A DNA stretch of 64,000 nucleotides from Hexactinellida sp. DTS-2022 (lineage: Eukaryota > Porifera > Hexactinellida), in NCBI GenBank assembly GCA_028753945.1, contig JAPNXP010000001.1, positions 15,614,501 through 15,678,500 on the forward strand. The letters run 5' to 3'. The notes below the pieces were generated by a model, which was not told the origin of the DNA, made no database searches, and worked only from the letters and a program-made list of their open reading frames with translations. Shown piece after piece: positions 45,948-57,599 of the stretch (position 1 is the first letter of the stretch; every line of letters begins with the position of its first letter). The position numbers and the translations under genes were made by a program.

Positions 45948-47107
45948 TTAAGTTGCATAATCTGTGTTGTGTTTGTTTATCATCTTTTCAATCAAATCAG
46001 AACGAAATGAATAGTTTCGACTCTTCAACGATTTCTTTATCTTCCTAATAAAGTAAAACCCGTTAAGCACAAATAGGGAACCGTAATGATCAACAATGCC
46101 AAACCCATGGCGCCGCCTAAAATCATAACCAAGATTTGATCAACACTCAGTAGTACCCAATTATCCCATCTTACGAAATACTCCATTGACACAGGTATGT
46201 TGTATACACGGTTAAACCATTTCGGGTTGGTTAGAACGGTTAATACGATTGGATACAAGCCTTCGATAATGAATGCGATTAAATGAAAGAATAAAGAAGT
46301 TAACACAACTGTGGCACCAATTTTGAATTCGAAGTGTATTTGTTTGTAATACATAACTACACTCGCATCATGGTTCTCGTGGAAGCGGGCATCAAAATAC
46401 CTTTGGTACAATAGCCGACAGAGTTTCTGAGACAATCTAATCAACCTAATATACTCATAGAAGAATAGGAATACTCCAACAACCCGCTGGAATATCAACA
46501 GCTGGACGACAGAGCTCAATAGCATAATGACTGATATTTTAACGCCGAGACGAGTAAATCCATAACAAACAGGATGCTTGCACTTCGATGGATAGAAAGT
46601 GTAGCATTCAATGAAACACACTGTTATCATAGTGATAATGTCAAGCATGGAAATCACGACAGAGATGAAAAAACCTAACAGGAGTCTGTAATTGATTGAG
46701 ATCAGATGTTGAAAATTATTTATGAACGGTTGTAAGAAATACATATGGGTTTGATAATTGATTGTATTTCTTGAAATTGAGTATCCCCACACTGAGATTA
46801 CGGTGACTGATACTACAATCTCAATGATGCACAACAGGATCAGCAAGAAATTTGTAGTCCGTTTTAATTTGTAGTTCCTTTCTATACAATTCCACGTGTT
46901 ACTATCCATGACATACCTACTCTTAAACTGATACTTAAAGCTTTTCGACTTAGAATACACTTGTGATACTAAAATTACACACCAGATTATGGATAGGATG
47001 GCCCATAGTGAGAGAGAGAGAAACCCCACGAAACCATAAATGTGTGAGAACTTGAGTGACATGGCATTCAGGATATCAAAGGTTTTTTCTTGCGTTGACT
47101 TATTCAT
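45948..47107 (-). pseudogene. Multipass membrane protein, copy B, 3'-frameshifted
   Basis: Open from ATG 47107 to a premature stop at 46037 (356 residues). Hydrophobic helices near residues 25-49, 86-110, 142-168, 187-220, 262-290 and 315-347, with a basic loop about 221-261 (RLSQKLCRLLYQRYFDARFH). A run of four A's near 46056, against five in copy A, shifts the frame after LTGF, replacing the roughly 35-residue charged tail that copy A keeps. All six helices are retained, so a shortened protein is conceivable. Family unknown. Copies A and B are very similar and each carries one homopolymer indel, at a different place. Confidence 0.7.
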
Positions 47108-47541
47108 GATATTACGGGAGACTTATTTCCATGTGTTCTATAAACTATTTATACTTGTTTGCAAGTGACTGCATAAGGATCTGACATAAATAATAGACAC
47201 ACATTCTATCAGTGTAGGGAAGATTGAATTTATGAAATTGAATCCTCTTCAAACATGCCTTATGGAATTGTTATGCGACTGAAAATGGATACTCAGTAAA
47301 TTGTTGCTTAATCTCTTTAGCTTACTTGGAAAAGATATTGTATTTATTCAGCACATGCTGGGGACTCATTATTTTACCATAGCACAATTGATAACTAATT
47401 AATTTTATTATACATATTTATAGCTACATGGAATTCTGCAGGAATTCTCCAGAACATTTTTTTGTGGATATGGATATACATGGATATTGATAGATTTCCA
47501 AAACCTACATCAACAAAATATCCAGAAGACTGAATTTTGTA

Positions 47542-48019
47542 CTATATATAGACAAAGTTCGTCAATATCGGTATAAGCCTTCATGTTTTTTCGCCATAGC
47601 CTTGTTTTTTTTTTAAGAGAAAATAGTATAGCAAGTAGGATAAATGAAAAAGTAATATATAAAATTAAGGCAAGTAAAATTATTCTGGAGTGACCAAAAA
47701 AATTAAGACTAGTAAATAAAATTTAATAGACGGAAAGAAATAAAGCGTGTAAAAAATGAAGTCAAGTAAAATTTAGGTGAGTAAACTAATTGGGGGTAGG
47801 ACGGAAAAACTTAGGCGCATTAATTTTACACTCATTTTTAGAACCCTTGTTTGAAATATTTTCAAAAGTTCAATTATGAAATGGATTTCCACAATATCCA
47901 TGGATATGACAAAAACTCGATATCCATGGATATCCATATCCACTGCAAGCCTGGTATTCTGTTGAGTTCATATCACAAACAGATATTTGTTTGACTTTTA
48001 ACCAACCTTATAGCTGAGT
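47542..48019. other. Intergenic, no gene recognised
   Basis: AT-rich. TTTCCA(C/A)AATATCCATGG-like motifs near 47890 echo 18560 and 47470. Nothing coding is seen. Confidence 0.4.
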
Positions 48020-48144
48020 CAGTGGCGGGCGAACGTGCGGTCGCCCCCCCCCAAAATCCCAAAATATCCCAAGGTTTTATTGTATTTGCAATTAATACTA
48101 GGGTGTCGAACCCAGTTCTCCAGAAGCTCCCAGCGCCGCCACTG
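48020..48144. mobile_element. hAT-like MITE, perfect 8-bp target duplication
   Basis: 125 bp with ends CAGTGGCGGGCG / CAGTGGCGGCGCTGGG (inverse), between AGCTGAGT repeats at 48012-48019 and 48145-48152. Confidence 0.92.
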
Positions 48145-48489
48145 AGCTGAGTTATACTTTCACAGTATCTAAATTTAATATACTAAACATTCCTAACTAC
48201 AATGGTTGGCTGGTTAAATAGTTGCTTCAACCGGCAAGGCTAAACTTCCTTTTGTCAATTAAACACTATTAATACCTAACTTATTGATATGTAGATATCC
48301 TTTCTATGTATAATCAGATTATTTATTATCAAATTCCATTCGACAAATTCCGATAAATACTGTTAACTACAGTTACTTCGGCTCACCTTGGTACGAGGAT
48401 AGTTTGACCAGATTAAGCGGGGAACCCAATCAACCGAAATTGTGCTATTATGAGGGTATATCTATTTATGATACGCTATAATAAGAATC

Positions 48490-48800
48490 CGTAAAATAAA
48501 ATTCGATTGTTGTGGGTTTGTTTGTGTGTTTGTTTGTTTGTTTGTCCGGAATGTATTAATAGGTAAACAAGTATGTTTATTACGAATTTCGCATTTACAA
48601 ATCTATAATTAATATCAATATTTATTGTTGTTGTTTAGGAAAATAGGTGAACAAATTAATTAAATGCAAATATAAAATGAACCTAGAGGCTAGCTTCAAC
48701 GGGTATTATAGGCAAACAAGTATGCTGATTTCGAAGTTCGAATTTTAAATTTATAATATGAATATTTATTGTTGTTGTTTATCAAAATAGGTTTGACCCG
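48490..48800. repeat. Dispersed repeat R1, partial copy
   Basis: GTTTGTTTGTTTGTCCGGAA start and TATTGTTGTTGTTTA blocks as in 33125-33455, without the GC-rich end. Confidence 0.65.
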
Positions 48801-48928
48801 AATATTATCCAATTAATCACAAATTTGGATTTAATTAAGCAAATTTGGTGGATTGAGCCAATTCACCCAAATCTTGACAAAATAACAATATTTGACAAAG
48901 TAGTATCTATATATATATAAAGTAGTAG

Positions 48929-48931
<3 letters not shown>

Positions 48932-48975
<44 letters not shown>

Positions 48976-48977
48976 CT
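48932..48977. repeat. (GTCT)n microsatellite
   Basis: About eleven tandem GTCT units following a TATATATATAAAG tract. Confidence 0.95.
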
Positions 48978-49393
48978 CAGAACCATTAACTTAACAGAAC
49001 CTACTAATCGTTATACTGATAAATTAATTTGGATAGAACAGGTAATTGTATTAATTAAGTTACACAGTACCATCTCCACTGCTCTATAACACAGTACAAC
49101 GAACCACGTGGTCATTCTTCTGAGAATACACAGCTTACAATGTATGCAGATAGTATAGTCCTATCTTGTAAATGGCAGATATATTCAGTAACTGAATAAT
49201 AGTACATAATACACTACTGTACGTAATTCAGTAAATCCGACAAATCCGACAAACCTTCTGAATCTACGAATCAATTAGACATCAATTCTTACGAATCATT
49301 CTTCTGATTAAGCTTCTACAGCTGAGAAGTGAGATATCAGAACAAACAAACTGTAACAGGTGAGTTTTAAGCATCTCATTTATTTCATAAGAC

Positions 49394-49682
49394 CAGGGGT
49401 TTATCTAGGTGCCAGCCAGGCATCGGTTGAGGTGCAAAAGTGCTTGCAGTGTGATTCCATTTAGGTGCCGGGTTGACACTTAATTTGGTGCCAGGTCTCT
49501 GACAAGATTTTTTGGCCAAAGAAATTCTGGATAAATCCTGATTTTGTTACCGTACATATTTTACCTACTTCGAATAATGCCTCATTATTGAATTATGTAT
49601 TATGGCTGAGACCTTTAGGGTGCAATAAAAATTAACTTCAATAAAAAAAGTGCCGGCCAAAAGATTCCTAGATAATCCCCTG
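49394..49682. mobile_element. hAT-like MITE, 8-bp target duplication
   Basis: 289 bp with ends CAGGGGTTTATCTAGG / CCTAGATAATCCCCTG between CATAAGAC (49386-49393) and CATAAGGC (49683-49690). Relative of 9196-9275. Confidence 0.88.
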
Positions 49683-49699
49683 CATAAGGCACACACTAA

Positions 49700-51360
49700 T
49701 CTCTTCTATTCAATGTTGCGACTGATAATATCAAACTATGTAAACGGTATCACAAAAAAGAGAAACCTCTAGATTCTCAAAAGAGCCTAAAGTAATTGTA
49801 TGAATAATATTTTTATGCGGAATATATACTATTTTTGCCTACTAGGTAAACCAAATTCAAATTAATTCGCCTGTACAAAACTTTGGTTCGTATCATATAA
49901 AGATCACTGTGGTTTTTGATATTTGCGAGCATAATCAATTTAGCCATTCGCGGAGCAACATGCTTTATGTTAGTATTTATTATGCTTACCTTTATTCAGA
50001 GAATTAAATATTTCTAGTTCAATCCAAAACAGAGAATAGTCATTCAATCTCAAATAACGAAAACTCAATTTGGACCCAAACAATACGAGTTATTTGACTA
50101 TTTTGCATTTAACCATTTGCTAACGTGCCGTTTGTATACCTGCCAAATTAGTACAAATAATCTCTGAACCAATAATTCTCTGAACATATTTTAGAGGCTC
50201 GAAGTTTAAATTAACCGGCATAAGTCAATAATATTGACACAGAAAAAAAGCGGGACATTTTTCTAATTGAATGAAAGTACAAGTTATATAATATGGTACT
50301 ATAAGACCATAAAGTCTATATTAAATACATTGGCAAGTTTTTTACATCTTTCAGTGTTAATTAAATATTAAAATTCATAAAGTGGTATTGAATTTCACTA
50401 ACGGCCCTAGACGTTCCTACAAAATGTAATTTACCAGTATACTATTTAAAAAATCTGTACATAGATACATTGAATGCACTTGTAGTATACTAATGCGTAT
50501 ATTTCTTATTGGTTAGTTTAAACTTGAATACTAATATTGTCTCAATTTATAGAATACAATATTAACTCAACTAAACCAACGAATCAAGTTCGACAACTAT
50601 TCAGAGACAAGTGAGTTTATTTTACTCACTAAATAACGATGTCGGTACCACGTGTACATAAAGCACAGATACTTATACTGTGTTTGATAAATTGAAAACA
50701 TACTATATGTGTCAGGCAGTAGCCACTGGTCAGGTGGTCAGGTTGGTCAGGTTACAACCTGACCACTTTTGGTTGATGAATTTTCCCAATATGGCAACAC
50801 TCGGTCAGGTTGGTCAGATTAACCTGACCACTTTGATTTTGGTGGCTACAGCCTACAGCCCTGTATGTTCTTCAAATATTAAACTGACGGGGTCTACGAT
50901 TACAATGGGTCGAAGTGACTTTGAATACTTACATAAGTTATGTTGCATTATGTAAACAATTATAGCATTAGTTTCCATAAATTAGAATTTCATTTTTAAA
51001 TTTACATTTAAAGAAACTGATATTTATTCAGAATATTGACTAAAATGTGGCAAATTTTTGTCTAAATCGAAGGATCTTGGAATGATCGAAGATGATCAGA
51101 AGTTGGCCGATTTCTTCTGATAATGTATAGAATATTACTACTTTATGTAAAACCTTTTCATTGCAACTTTTGAATATGCAATTAATGGGATTTGTAAATG
51201 ATTAAAAAGCTGTTTGAAAAGTTTAAGACCACAAATATTACGTCAAGATTACAATTGTTTGGATTGTAAGATTGCCTCATTTCTATAGTATATCCAAAAT
51301 GGCTCTCACAAACCCATGTAAATAGTATTTAGCATCTATCTACTTCTACAGTTCAACAAT
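49700..51360. other. Intergenic, no gene recognised
   Basis: AT-rich. 50710-50860 holds GGTCAGGT repeats inside loosely inverted ends (CAGTAGCCACTGG / GGTGGCTACAGCC), probably an old MITE whose translation (50680-50955) is spurious. Nothing else is seen. Confidence 0.4.
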
Positions 51361-51484
51361 AAAAATCCAAAATTGCAGCCTGTGCAGACGCATGTTCCTT
51401 TTGTGGCACTATATTTGGTGGTGGTTTATTGATAGTGCCTTCAAAGGAACATGCTGTCGGCACAGCTGCAATTTTGGATTTTTT
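51361..51484. repeat. Long hairpin (about 50-bp arms)
   Basis: Arms AAAAATCCAAAATTGCAGC / GCTGCAATTTTGGATTTTT continue through GCATGTTCCTTT and TGGCACTAT with few mismatches. The loop is about 20 bases. A MITE or a hairpin-RNA source. Confidence 0.75.
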
Positions 51485-51605
51485 TCGCCATGTCATGAAC
51501 ATCACATGGTGTTTAGACTCATTTAACAATTTGTTTGGGACAAAGGAATGATTGTTGAATTTGAAGTTTATTTCTATCTTAAACCATCTTGAGTTTAAGT
51601 TTTTA

Positions 51606-51925
51606 CAGTAGAACTCGGTTAAGACGTACCACCTTGGGAGACAAGAAAAAGTACGTACTAACCGAGGTACGTCTTATCCGTATGCATAATCCATAAGTCG
51701 AAATAAATACTTCTAGAGTACGTACTAACCGAATTAAAATACATACATTTTATTTAATTGGGAATATAAATTGGTACGTCTTATCTGAGGTACGTCTTAT
51801 CCGAGTACGTATTAACCGAATCATTTATAATGGATCAAATAGGAGGAAAAATCGGTTATTAGAGAACAGTACGTAATATCCGAGAGTACGTCTTAAGCCG
51901 AGTACGTACTAAGCGAGTTCCACTG
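51606..51925. mobile_element. TA-flanked MITE with GTACGTACTAACCGA sub-repeats
   Basis: 320 bp with ends CAGTAGAACTCGGTTAAGAC / CTAAGCGAGTTCCACTG, TA both sides, and several inner GTACGT(A/C)TTA(A/T)CCGA copies in both orientations. Confidence 0.85.
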
Positions 51926-52169
51926 TATTTCCATTATAAATGCGTTTTAGACCCCCCTATCACTCTAATACAATTCGGGCACCAAACAAGCACACAAACG
52001 AATAGTCATAAACTAGAAATTCCATCTCAATTATCCATTGTTTATATATCAGTTATCATTTTGAAATAGAAATCAGCATACTTGTTTACTTAGAATGACA
52101 TATGGGATTAAGTTTATATTTCCATTATTTATGCGTTATAACCCCCCCCCCCTTACACTCTAATACATT

Positions 52170-52340
52170 TCTATAGTATAGTCGGCACAGTAAAAAAAAA
52201 AAAAACATCCAAGGCACTAAGACCAATACTGGGCCACTATACTATAGTATAGTCGGCACAGTAAAAACAAACAAACAAACCAAAGCACTAAGACCAATAC
52301 TGGGCCACTATACTATAGTATAGTCGGCACAGTAAAAATT
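52170..52340. repeat. Tandem array of an 80-85-bp unit
   Basis: CTATAGTATAGTCGGCACAG occurs three times, separated by A-runs and AAGACCAATACTGGGCCACT; the third unit is partial. Confidence 0.85.
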
Positions 52341-53050
52341 TGGCTGACTGTGAGGACTATTATTTGTGTTTCAGTTCGTCGGTAAATACAATAAAAATCA
52401 TAGTCACATGTATCTAAACACCAAATTTACCTTAGTGAGCTCATGTTAAATCCAAATAAGATGTTGTTCAAAACTAAACTGGAATTACAAATATAATGGG
52501 GAATAGTTGGGATAGCCCGACCAGGAAAGTCTTACTTCCTATGGGAACAACCAAATTCCTGGACTCATGACAAGAATATCACAGCCTGGATATTTTTATT
52601 AAGTGGTCGAATGTCTTAAAAAATTTGTTCACTCGCAACGGTCGCTCGGTGTTCATATAAAAATGTCCACAATAGTGAACCATTGTATGTCGGGTTAGCT
52701 GGACTTTGCAAATATGATACTTTTCTTAGCCAGTCATATTTCCGGGGCTAAATCACTTTGTCTAGACTATTCAACCAGTAAATATTAATTTAAGCTTTTT
52801 CTTCAGAGGCTTCGCCTGTCGCCCCATGCTAGTTAAATTTTTAGATAAAAATATTCATCTAAATTTTAATCAAATCTTCTTGTGTAGAAAGTACTAAAAA
52901 CCAATACAAAATTGATGTATGCATATAAAAATACTTTAAGCCCGAGTTATGTGCGCCTAAATTAATTTCAATAACAAAATTCAATAGGTTATGAAGTGAA
53001 AGCAATATCTTCTATCGACCCACTAAGTAGATACCTAGTCTCAGTGCCAT
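52341..53050. other. Intergenic, no gene recognised
   Basis: AT-rich without recognisable frames or repeat ends. Confidence 0.35.
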
Positions 53051-53059
53051 CTCACACAT

Positions 53060-53335
53060 GTAGGGTTTCATTTGGGGGGGTCCCCCCAATTTTGGGAGGG
53101 ACCCCCCCTAATCTGCTAATTTTCAAATATATTTGGGGGAGTCCCCCCAAATTTGGGGGGACCCCCCCAAATTTTCCAACTTTCGTTTCATTTGGGGGGG
53201 TCCCACCAAATTTGGGGGGGATCCCCCAAGTCTGCGAATTATCAAATTCATTTGGGGGGGACTCCCCCAAGTTTGGGGGTGACTTCCCCAAATCTATCAA
53301 TTTTTCCATAACTTTTGGGACTTCGTATAACCAAA
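53060..53335. repeat. Palindromic G7/C7 repeat cluster, left
   Basis: Repeated AATTTGGGGGGACCCCCCC-type palindromes spaced about 60 bp. The right two-thirds (about 53160-53335) is inverted at 55864-56030. It gives proline/glycine frames on both strands that are artefacts. Confidence 0.8.
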
Positions 53336-53696
53336 ATTGCATTTATGATCCTACAAGCTTTCCGACTTGGTGCGCAGGGCGTTGACTGTAGATAATATTG
53401 TTGATGATATCATTTTAAGTCAGTATACTCAATTCACAAGGCAGAATCAAGGGGAACTCAAGGGAAGTTCATTCTCTATCAAATTGAGAGTATAGGCGAA
53501 ATCGTTCCCCCCCCCCCCCTAAATGCATGGGAAAAGAGGCAAAAACCCCGATAGGCGAAACAATTCGATTTCAACTGTACGTATATGAATTGTGTTATGG
53601 AAAAACAAGTATGTGCAAGGGGGAAAAATAACCGGGGAGGCAAAACACCCGATATCGACTGTACCTAAGGATCAAAGCTTTGGTATCAGTAAATGT

Positions 53697-54209
53697 GTTG
53701 CAGTCCAAGTGCGTTACAACGCCAAACGCGTTTGGCCCATTTTAATTCAGCCAAACGCGTTTGGCGTGTTTCCATAAGCCATTCGCGGTTCTAACATTAT
53801 TTCCTTTTATTTGTTGTTATTTAATTAATGCTAGTTAGATTATTCACAAACAGAGTATGTATCTAATTAATATTCAAATATCTGTTCTACAATATTTATT
53901 GTTAATTTAATCTCTGTACTAAAATAATACCATTGCGACTTATACTAAATATTTAAAACCATTGTGAATTAAAAACTATTCACGTTCAAAACTAAGTAAT
54001 TGAACAATATGTACCTCTCCTTAGAGGGAAATATAATTCCGAATAATTCAAAATTATTTGTATTGTTGAACAAAATTTGAATTCAATAACACCAAATATA
54101 AAGAAATAATGTTAGAAACGCGAATGGCGTATATAAACACGCCAAACGCGTTTTGCTGAATTAAAATGCGCCAAACGCGTTTGGCGTTGAAACGCACTTG
54201 GACTGCAAC
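53697..54209. mobile_element. 513-bp inverted-repeat element with CCAAACGCGTTTGG palindromes
   Basis: Ends GTTGCAGTCCAAGTGCGT / ACGCACTTGGACTGCAAC and arms of about 100 bp containing paired AACGCCAAACGCGTTTGGC motifs. AAATGT is duplicated at 53691-53696 and 54210-54215. No frame inside. Confidence 0.88.
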
Positions 54210-54219
54210 AAATGTACAT

Positions 54220-55580
54220 TATTGGTAAATTTATCCCACTCAAGGGCTGAAAGTTATATGTGAACAACCCAGATAGTGGAAGCAAACGAATTGTCAAATT
54301 GTGTATAAATCCCAGTACAGCTAAAGGAATGAATGCATACATAGAATGAATAAATTGCATAACCAAAGAATAAATTGCATAACCAAAGTGAAAATGCATC
54401 TTAAGGTATTCCTGTATTGCTATTTGGGCAAATATGGTGAATCTCAGAATTGCATAATTTACTACTAGGAATACTCTAGATGATGTAGAGATTGACTTCT
54501 ATGATTTTTTTTTTCTTAATTTTCAGTAAATGATGGTGTTTTTTAATAAAATATGACGTAATCTCCCAAATATGGAAATTTTTCAAAATTGTTGAATCTT
54601 TTTGAAATTTTCAACATATTATTAGAAGACTATTTCTTCACAGTAATAGTCTTTATTTTAATTATTTTGCAGAAGAAACGATCCTATTACGTCATTTCTA
54701 AATTCGAAATTTTTTCCAAAAAGACACTTTGGGCAGAAAAATCTAAAAAATTCAATTTTTATCCTAGAAAGTCAAACCTTTTTTTAAAATGCTCAGTATA
54801 TGTAGGCGCATGTTTTCAATCGCGGTTGTAAGGGCATTATAATACAAAAAAATTGAATTAGTAAACTTTTAATGCAAAAATGTGGGTTTTTTTTGACCAA
54901 TTTCACAAAAATGACAATAACATAGAGTAGATGAAAGAAAAAGCACATTTAGGTCTGATTGAAAACATTGAGTATTGACTCAGGTATAATTTATAATTGA
55001 CATGTTTCGGGCTAAAAACTAAAATAAAAATTTTATGTAATTCCTTGGCTAGTATGGATTAGGCCTATATTGACATTGTCTAGTTCATAACTAAGGATAT
55101 ATACATAGTAGAACTCTAATATTTTCAGGGATATCTTAGATATATTAGTACTATCCAAAAACGCAATAAAAACATTAGGTCGTCGGGTGTCAAAATATCA
55201 GTACAGAGTACCCTTAACAGTTAACACGTATATAAATTGTGACAGTTAACACGTATATGAAATCATTCGAATCTAGTTTTGCTGATTATATAATCAATAG
55301 AAAATTTTCTGTAGTTTAAGGTGACATGACTTTGTTTGGATAAATTTCCCTTAAAGCAACAAGAAAGAGATATTTATGCAATTTAGAAATTTTAAGTACT
55401 TCTGTAGCCATCATATAATAGTTTGTTGTTAATGCACGATGTGGTAATTTTTCTCTAATTGTTCTATATTTATTTTACACAGGGCAACAAATCTGTTACC
55501 ATCTTCTAGGCATTTAAACAAAATTTACTTGCATATAACAAGAACACTCCCTTATTATGAGAGCTTACTAAAGTCATAGT
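54220..55580. other. Intergenic, no gene recognised
   Basis: AT-rich. GAATAAATTGCATAACCAAA repeats twice near 54350-54385. An 80-residue Lys/Phe-rich frame at 54589-54831 has no recognisable features. Confidence 0.4.
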
Positions 55581-55742
55581 TGCCAACCTGGCGTCTCACT
55601 AAGCCGTGAGATTTATTCTTAAAAGGCGTGAGATTTGGAATTTCTGCATCAAAATGTACTGATGAGAAGTAAAAATGTCGTGAGATTGGATTTTCGAAAA
55701 ACCATGAGTCTACCAGCTAACCCGTGAGAGTTGGCATCTCTG
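55581..55742. mobile_element. MITE with TTGCCAACC ends
   Basis: Ends GTTGCCAACCTGGCG and GAGAGTTGGCATCTCTG, with inner (C/G)CGTGAGAT(T) repeats that recall the Ginger arm motif. Flanks TAAAGTCA / TAAAGTAA match 7 of 8. Confidence 0.6.
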
Positions 55743-55863
55743 TAAAGTAATAAACATGAAATTTGAAGCAAAATATAGTAAATGTAAAAAACAACAAGTA
55801 CAAGTTCATTTATCGAAGCTGGGGTATAATTGGAGGGGAACCACCCTCAAATGTAGCTGAGGC

Positions 55864-56030
55864 CTCATGAAGTCATCCCAAAAGTAATGGAAAAATTGAT
55901 AGATTTGGGGAAGTCACCTCCAAACTTGGGGGAGTCCCCCCAAAATGAATTTGATAATTCGAAGACTTGGGGGGTCCCCCCAAATTTGGGGGGACCCCCC
56001 CAAATGAAACGAAAGTTGGAAAATTTCCGG
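55864..56030. repeat. Palindromic G7/C7 repeat cluster, right (inverted copy)
   Basis: Reverse complement of about 53160-53335, from ACTTTTGGGA-complement to GAAACGAAAGTTGGAAAATT. It lies 2.5 kb from its partner. Confidence 0.8.
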
Positions 56031-56608
56031 TCCATTAATTACGGTAAAAGGGCCATCGAATCGTGGGAGTAAATAGTCTTGAATAAAGTTCATTTTCAGC
56101 ATCACGGGGTTGCCTATCCAGATAGTTGTGTCATGCCTGTTTCTTTGTGTATTTGTAGAATCCTGTATAACTTACTTGTTGCTTCCTGAGACAATCCAAG
56201 TATTCCTCTTGGGAGTTGACCTCACCTTCTTGAGGTGGCTACACCAAGAAACTATCGATCAACGCGATTGCAATCCGCGAGTCAGCACTGATCATCCCAT
56301 TGCAGTAGATGGACTATTCTGCTAATAGATAGGGATGTAATCCCTTTCGATCATTCTGTCCAGCTGCTAGCAACGAATTACTTGTTTTACTATTCCCATT
56401 CAACCATCCGATCTGCAATAGGATTATTGGTGTAGTTGTCGTTTTCTCCACTCATAGGAGGTTACAAATCTCAGAAATTTCTTCCAACTATGCTACATCA
56501 TAGGTCACTTACTATCCACATGGTACACCATGTCACTGTAGATCCATTCTTGTTTAAATGAACTCACTAGGCTTGTTGCTTCTGCTTTTTAGTGGTTATA
56601 CGTAGTTA

Positions 56609-56783
56609 CAGTATAGTTGCTTTATTAGCAACTCCCCTATTAGTAATATTTATTGCTTCATTAGTAACCGCTTTTCAGATCCCAAGCGTGATAATACTGC
56701 TAATTTCATTCCCGTATTAGCAACATTTCTATTAGCAACCAGATATAGTGCCAAACACGGGTTGCTATTAACGAACTCCACTG
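56609..56783. mobile_element. MITE related to 28068-28222
   Basis: Ends CAGTATAGTTGCTTTATTAG and GCTATTAACGAACTCCACTG with inner ATTAGCAAC repeats. TA at left, TT at right. Confidence 0.7.
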
Positions 56784-57540
56784 TTATGCCTGGACTACAA
56801 AATCGAACAGGATGAGGAAATATCGGAAACATAATTCTGTCTCCAATGAAGAGTATGTATATCTCTGCCAATGGCGTTTCCTGGAGTATCGTTGCTGATG
56901 GTCATCCCTGTGGATATTCTTTGCAAACATTAGCTGGCTTTGTCCGACACCACCCATCTGGATATTTGGTAGGAGATATGGGTAGAAAATTAAAATATTT
57001 ACTGTAAAAATAAATATCACTAAAGGCTAGAAAACTGATGTTGTAAAATGATAGAAAACCAAATATTGTACAAATATTCGATGAATTATGTAAAAATGAA
57101 ATCAGGACCAAATAATTAGTACTGAGATATTTATTGTCGGTAAAAAAAAATTCATATAAAGTTATTAAACGATTTAAATGTAATTGCGAGCCCTTCTGTT
57201 ATGATTGAGACAACAAAGAAGTGTCAATGAAATACTTTAATAGAAAATTCGTGATCATTAAGATAACCTATACGTACTACGATAAACTATCAGATCTATA
57301 CTAATAGTATCTAACTTTGGTTGCAATAAGGTTCTAATCTATAGCACCACTTCCCCCCTGCTATGAACTTGGTTTCTTATCGTGTCGTGCTCGTCACAGT
57401 TCCTTGGTACTCGATCCCATGGCACAAATTCTTTATAGATTTTTGGAATACGTAGACGTGTAGGATACCGTGGAGCCGCTCCTCATACTCGCCATGCGGT
57501 AAATGCTCGCTACATTCTCCTTCTGTACCTGAACAACCTG
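56784..57540. other. Intergenic, no gene recognised
   Basis: Some open frames on the minus strand (56902-57111) without motifs. May include the 3' part of the Gypsy-like element, but no LTR is seen. Confidence 0.35.
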
Positions 57541-57599
57541 TAGGGTGGTCTTCTGTTGGATTGCCTATCTCAGGCTTAGATCGGGCACTCTTCCGTGTT

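Larger units (their letters stand above)
37890..47541. repeat. Segmental duplication, copy B
   Basis: Same order as 11950-18628: 37890-40112 (VPS15 exon 1 with flanks), insertion 40113-43842, 43850-43975, 44150-45700 (repeat and satellite) and 45700-47541 (membrane protein gene). Confidence 0.85.

Noticed and set aside
52996-53385. Pro/Gly-rich frames on both strands (GGVPPN)
   Set aside because: Produced by G7/C7 palindromes; equally open on both strands and without codon structure.
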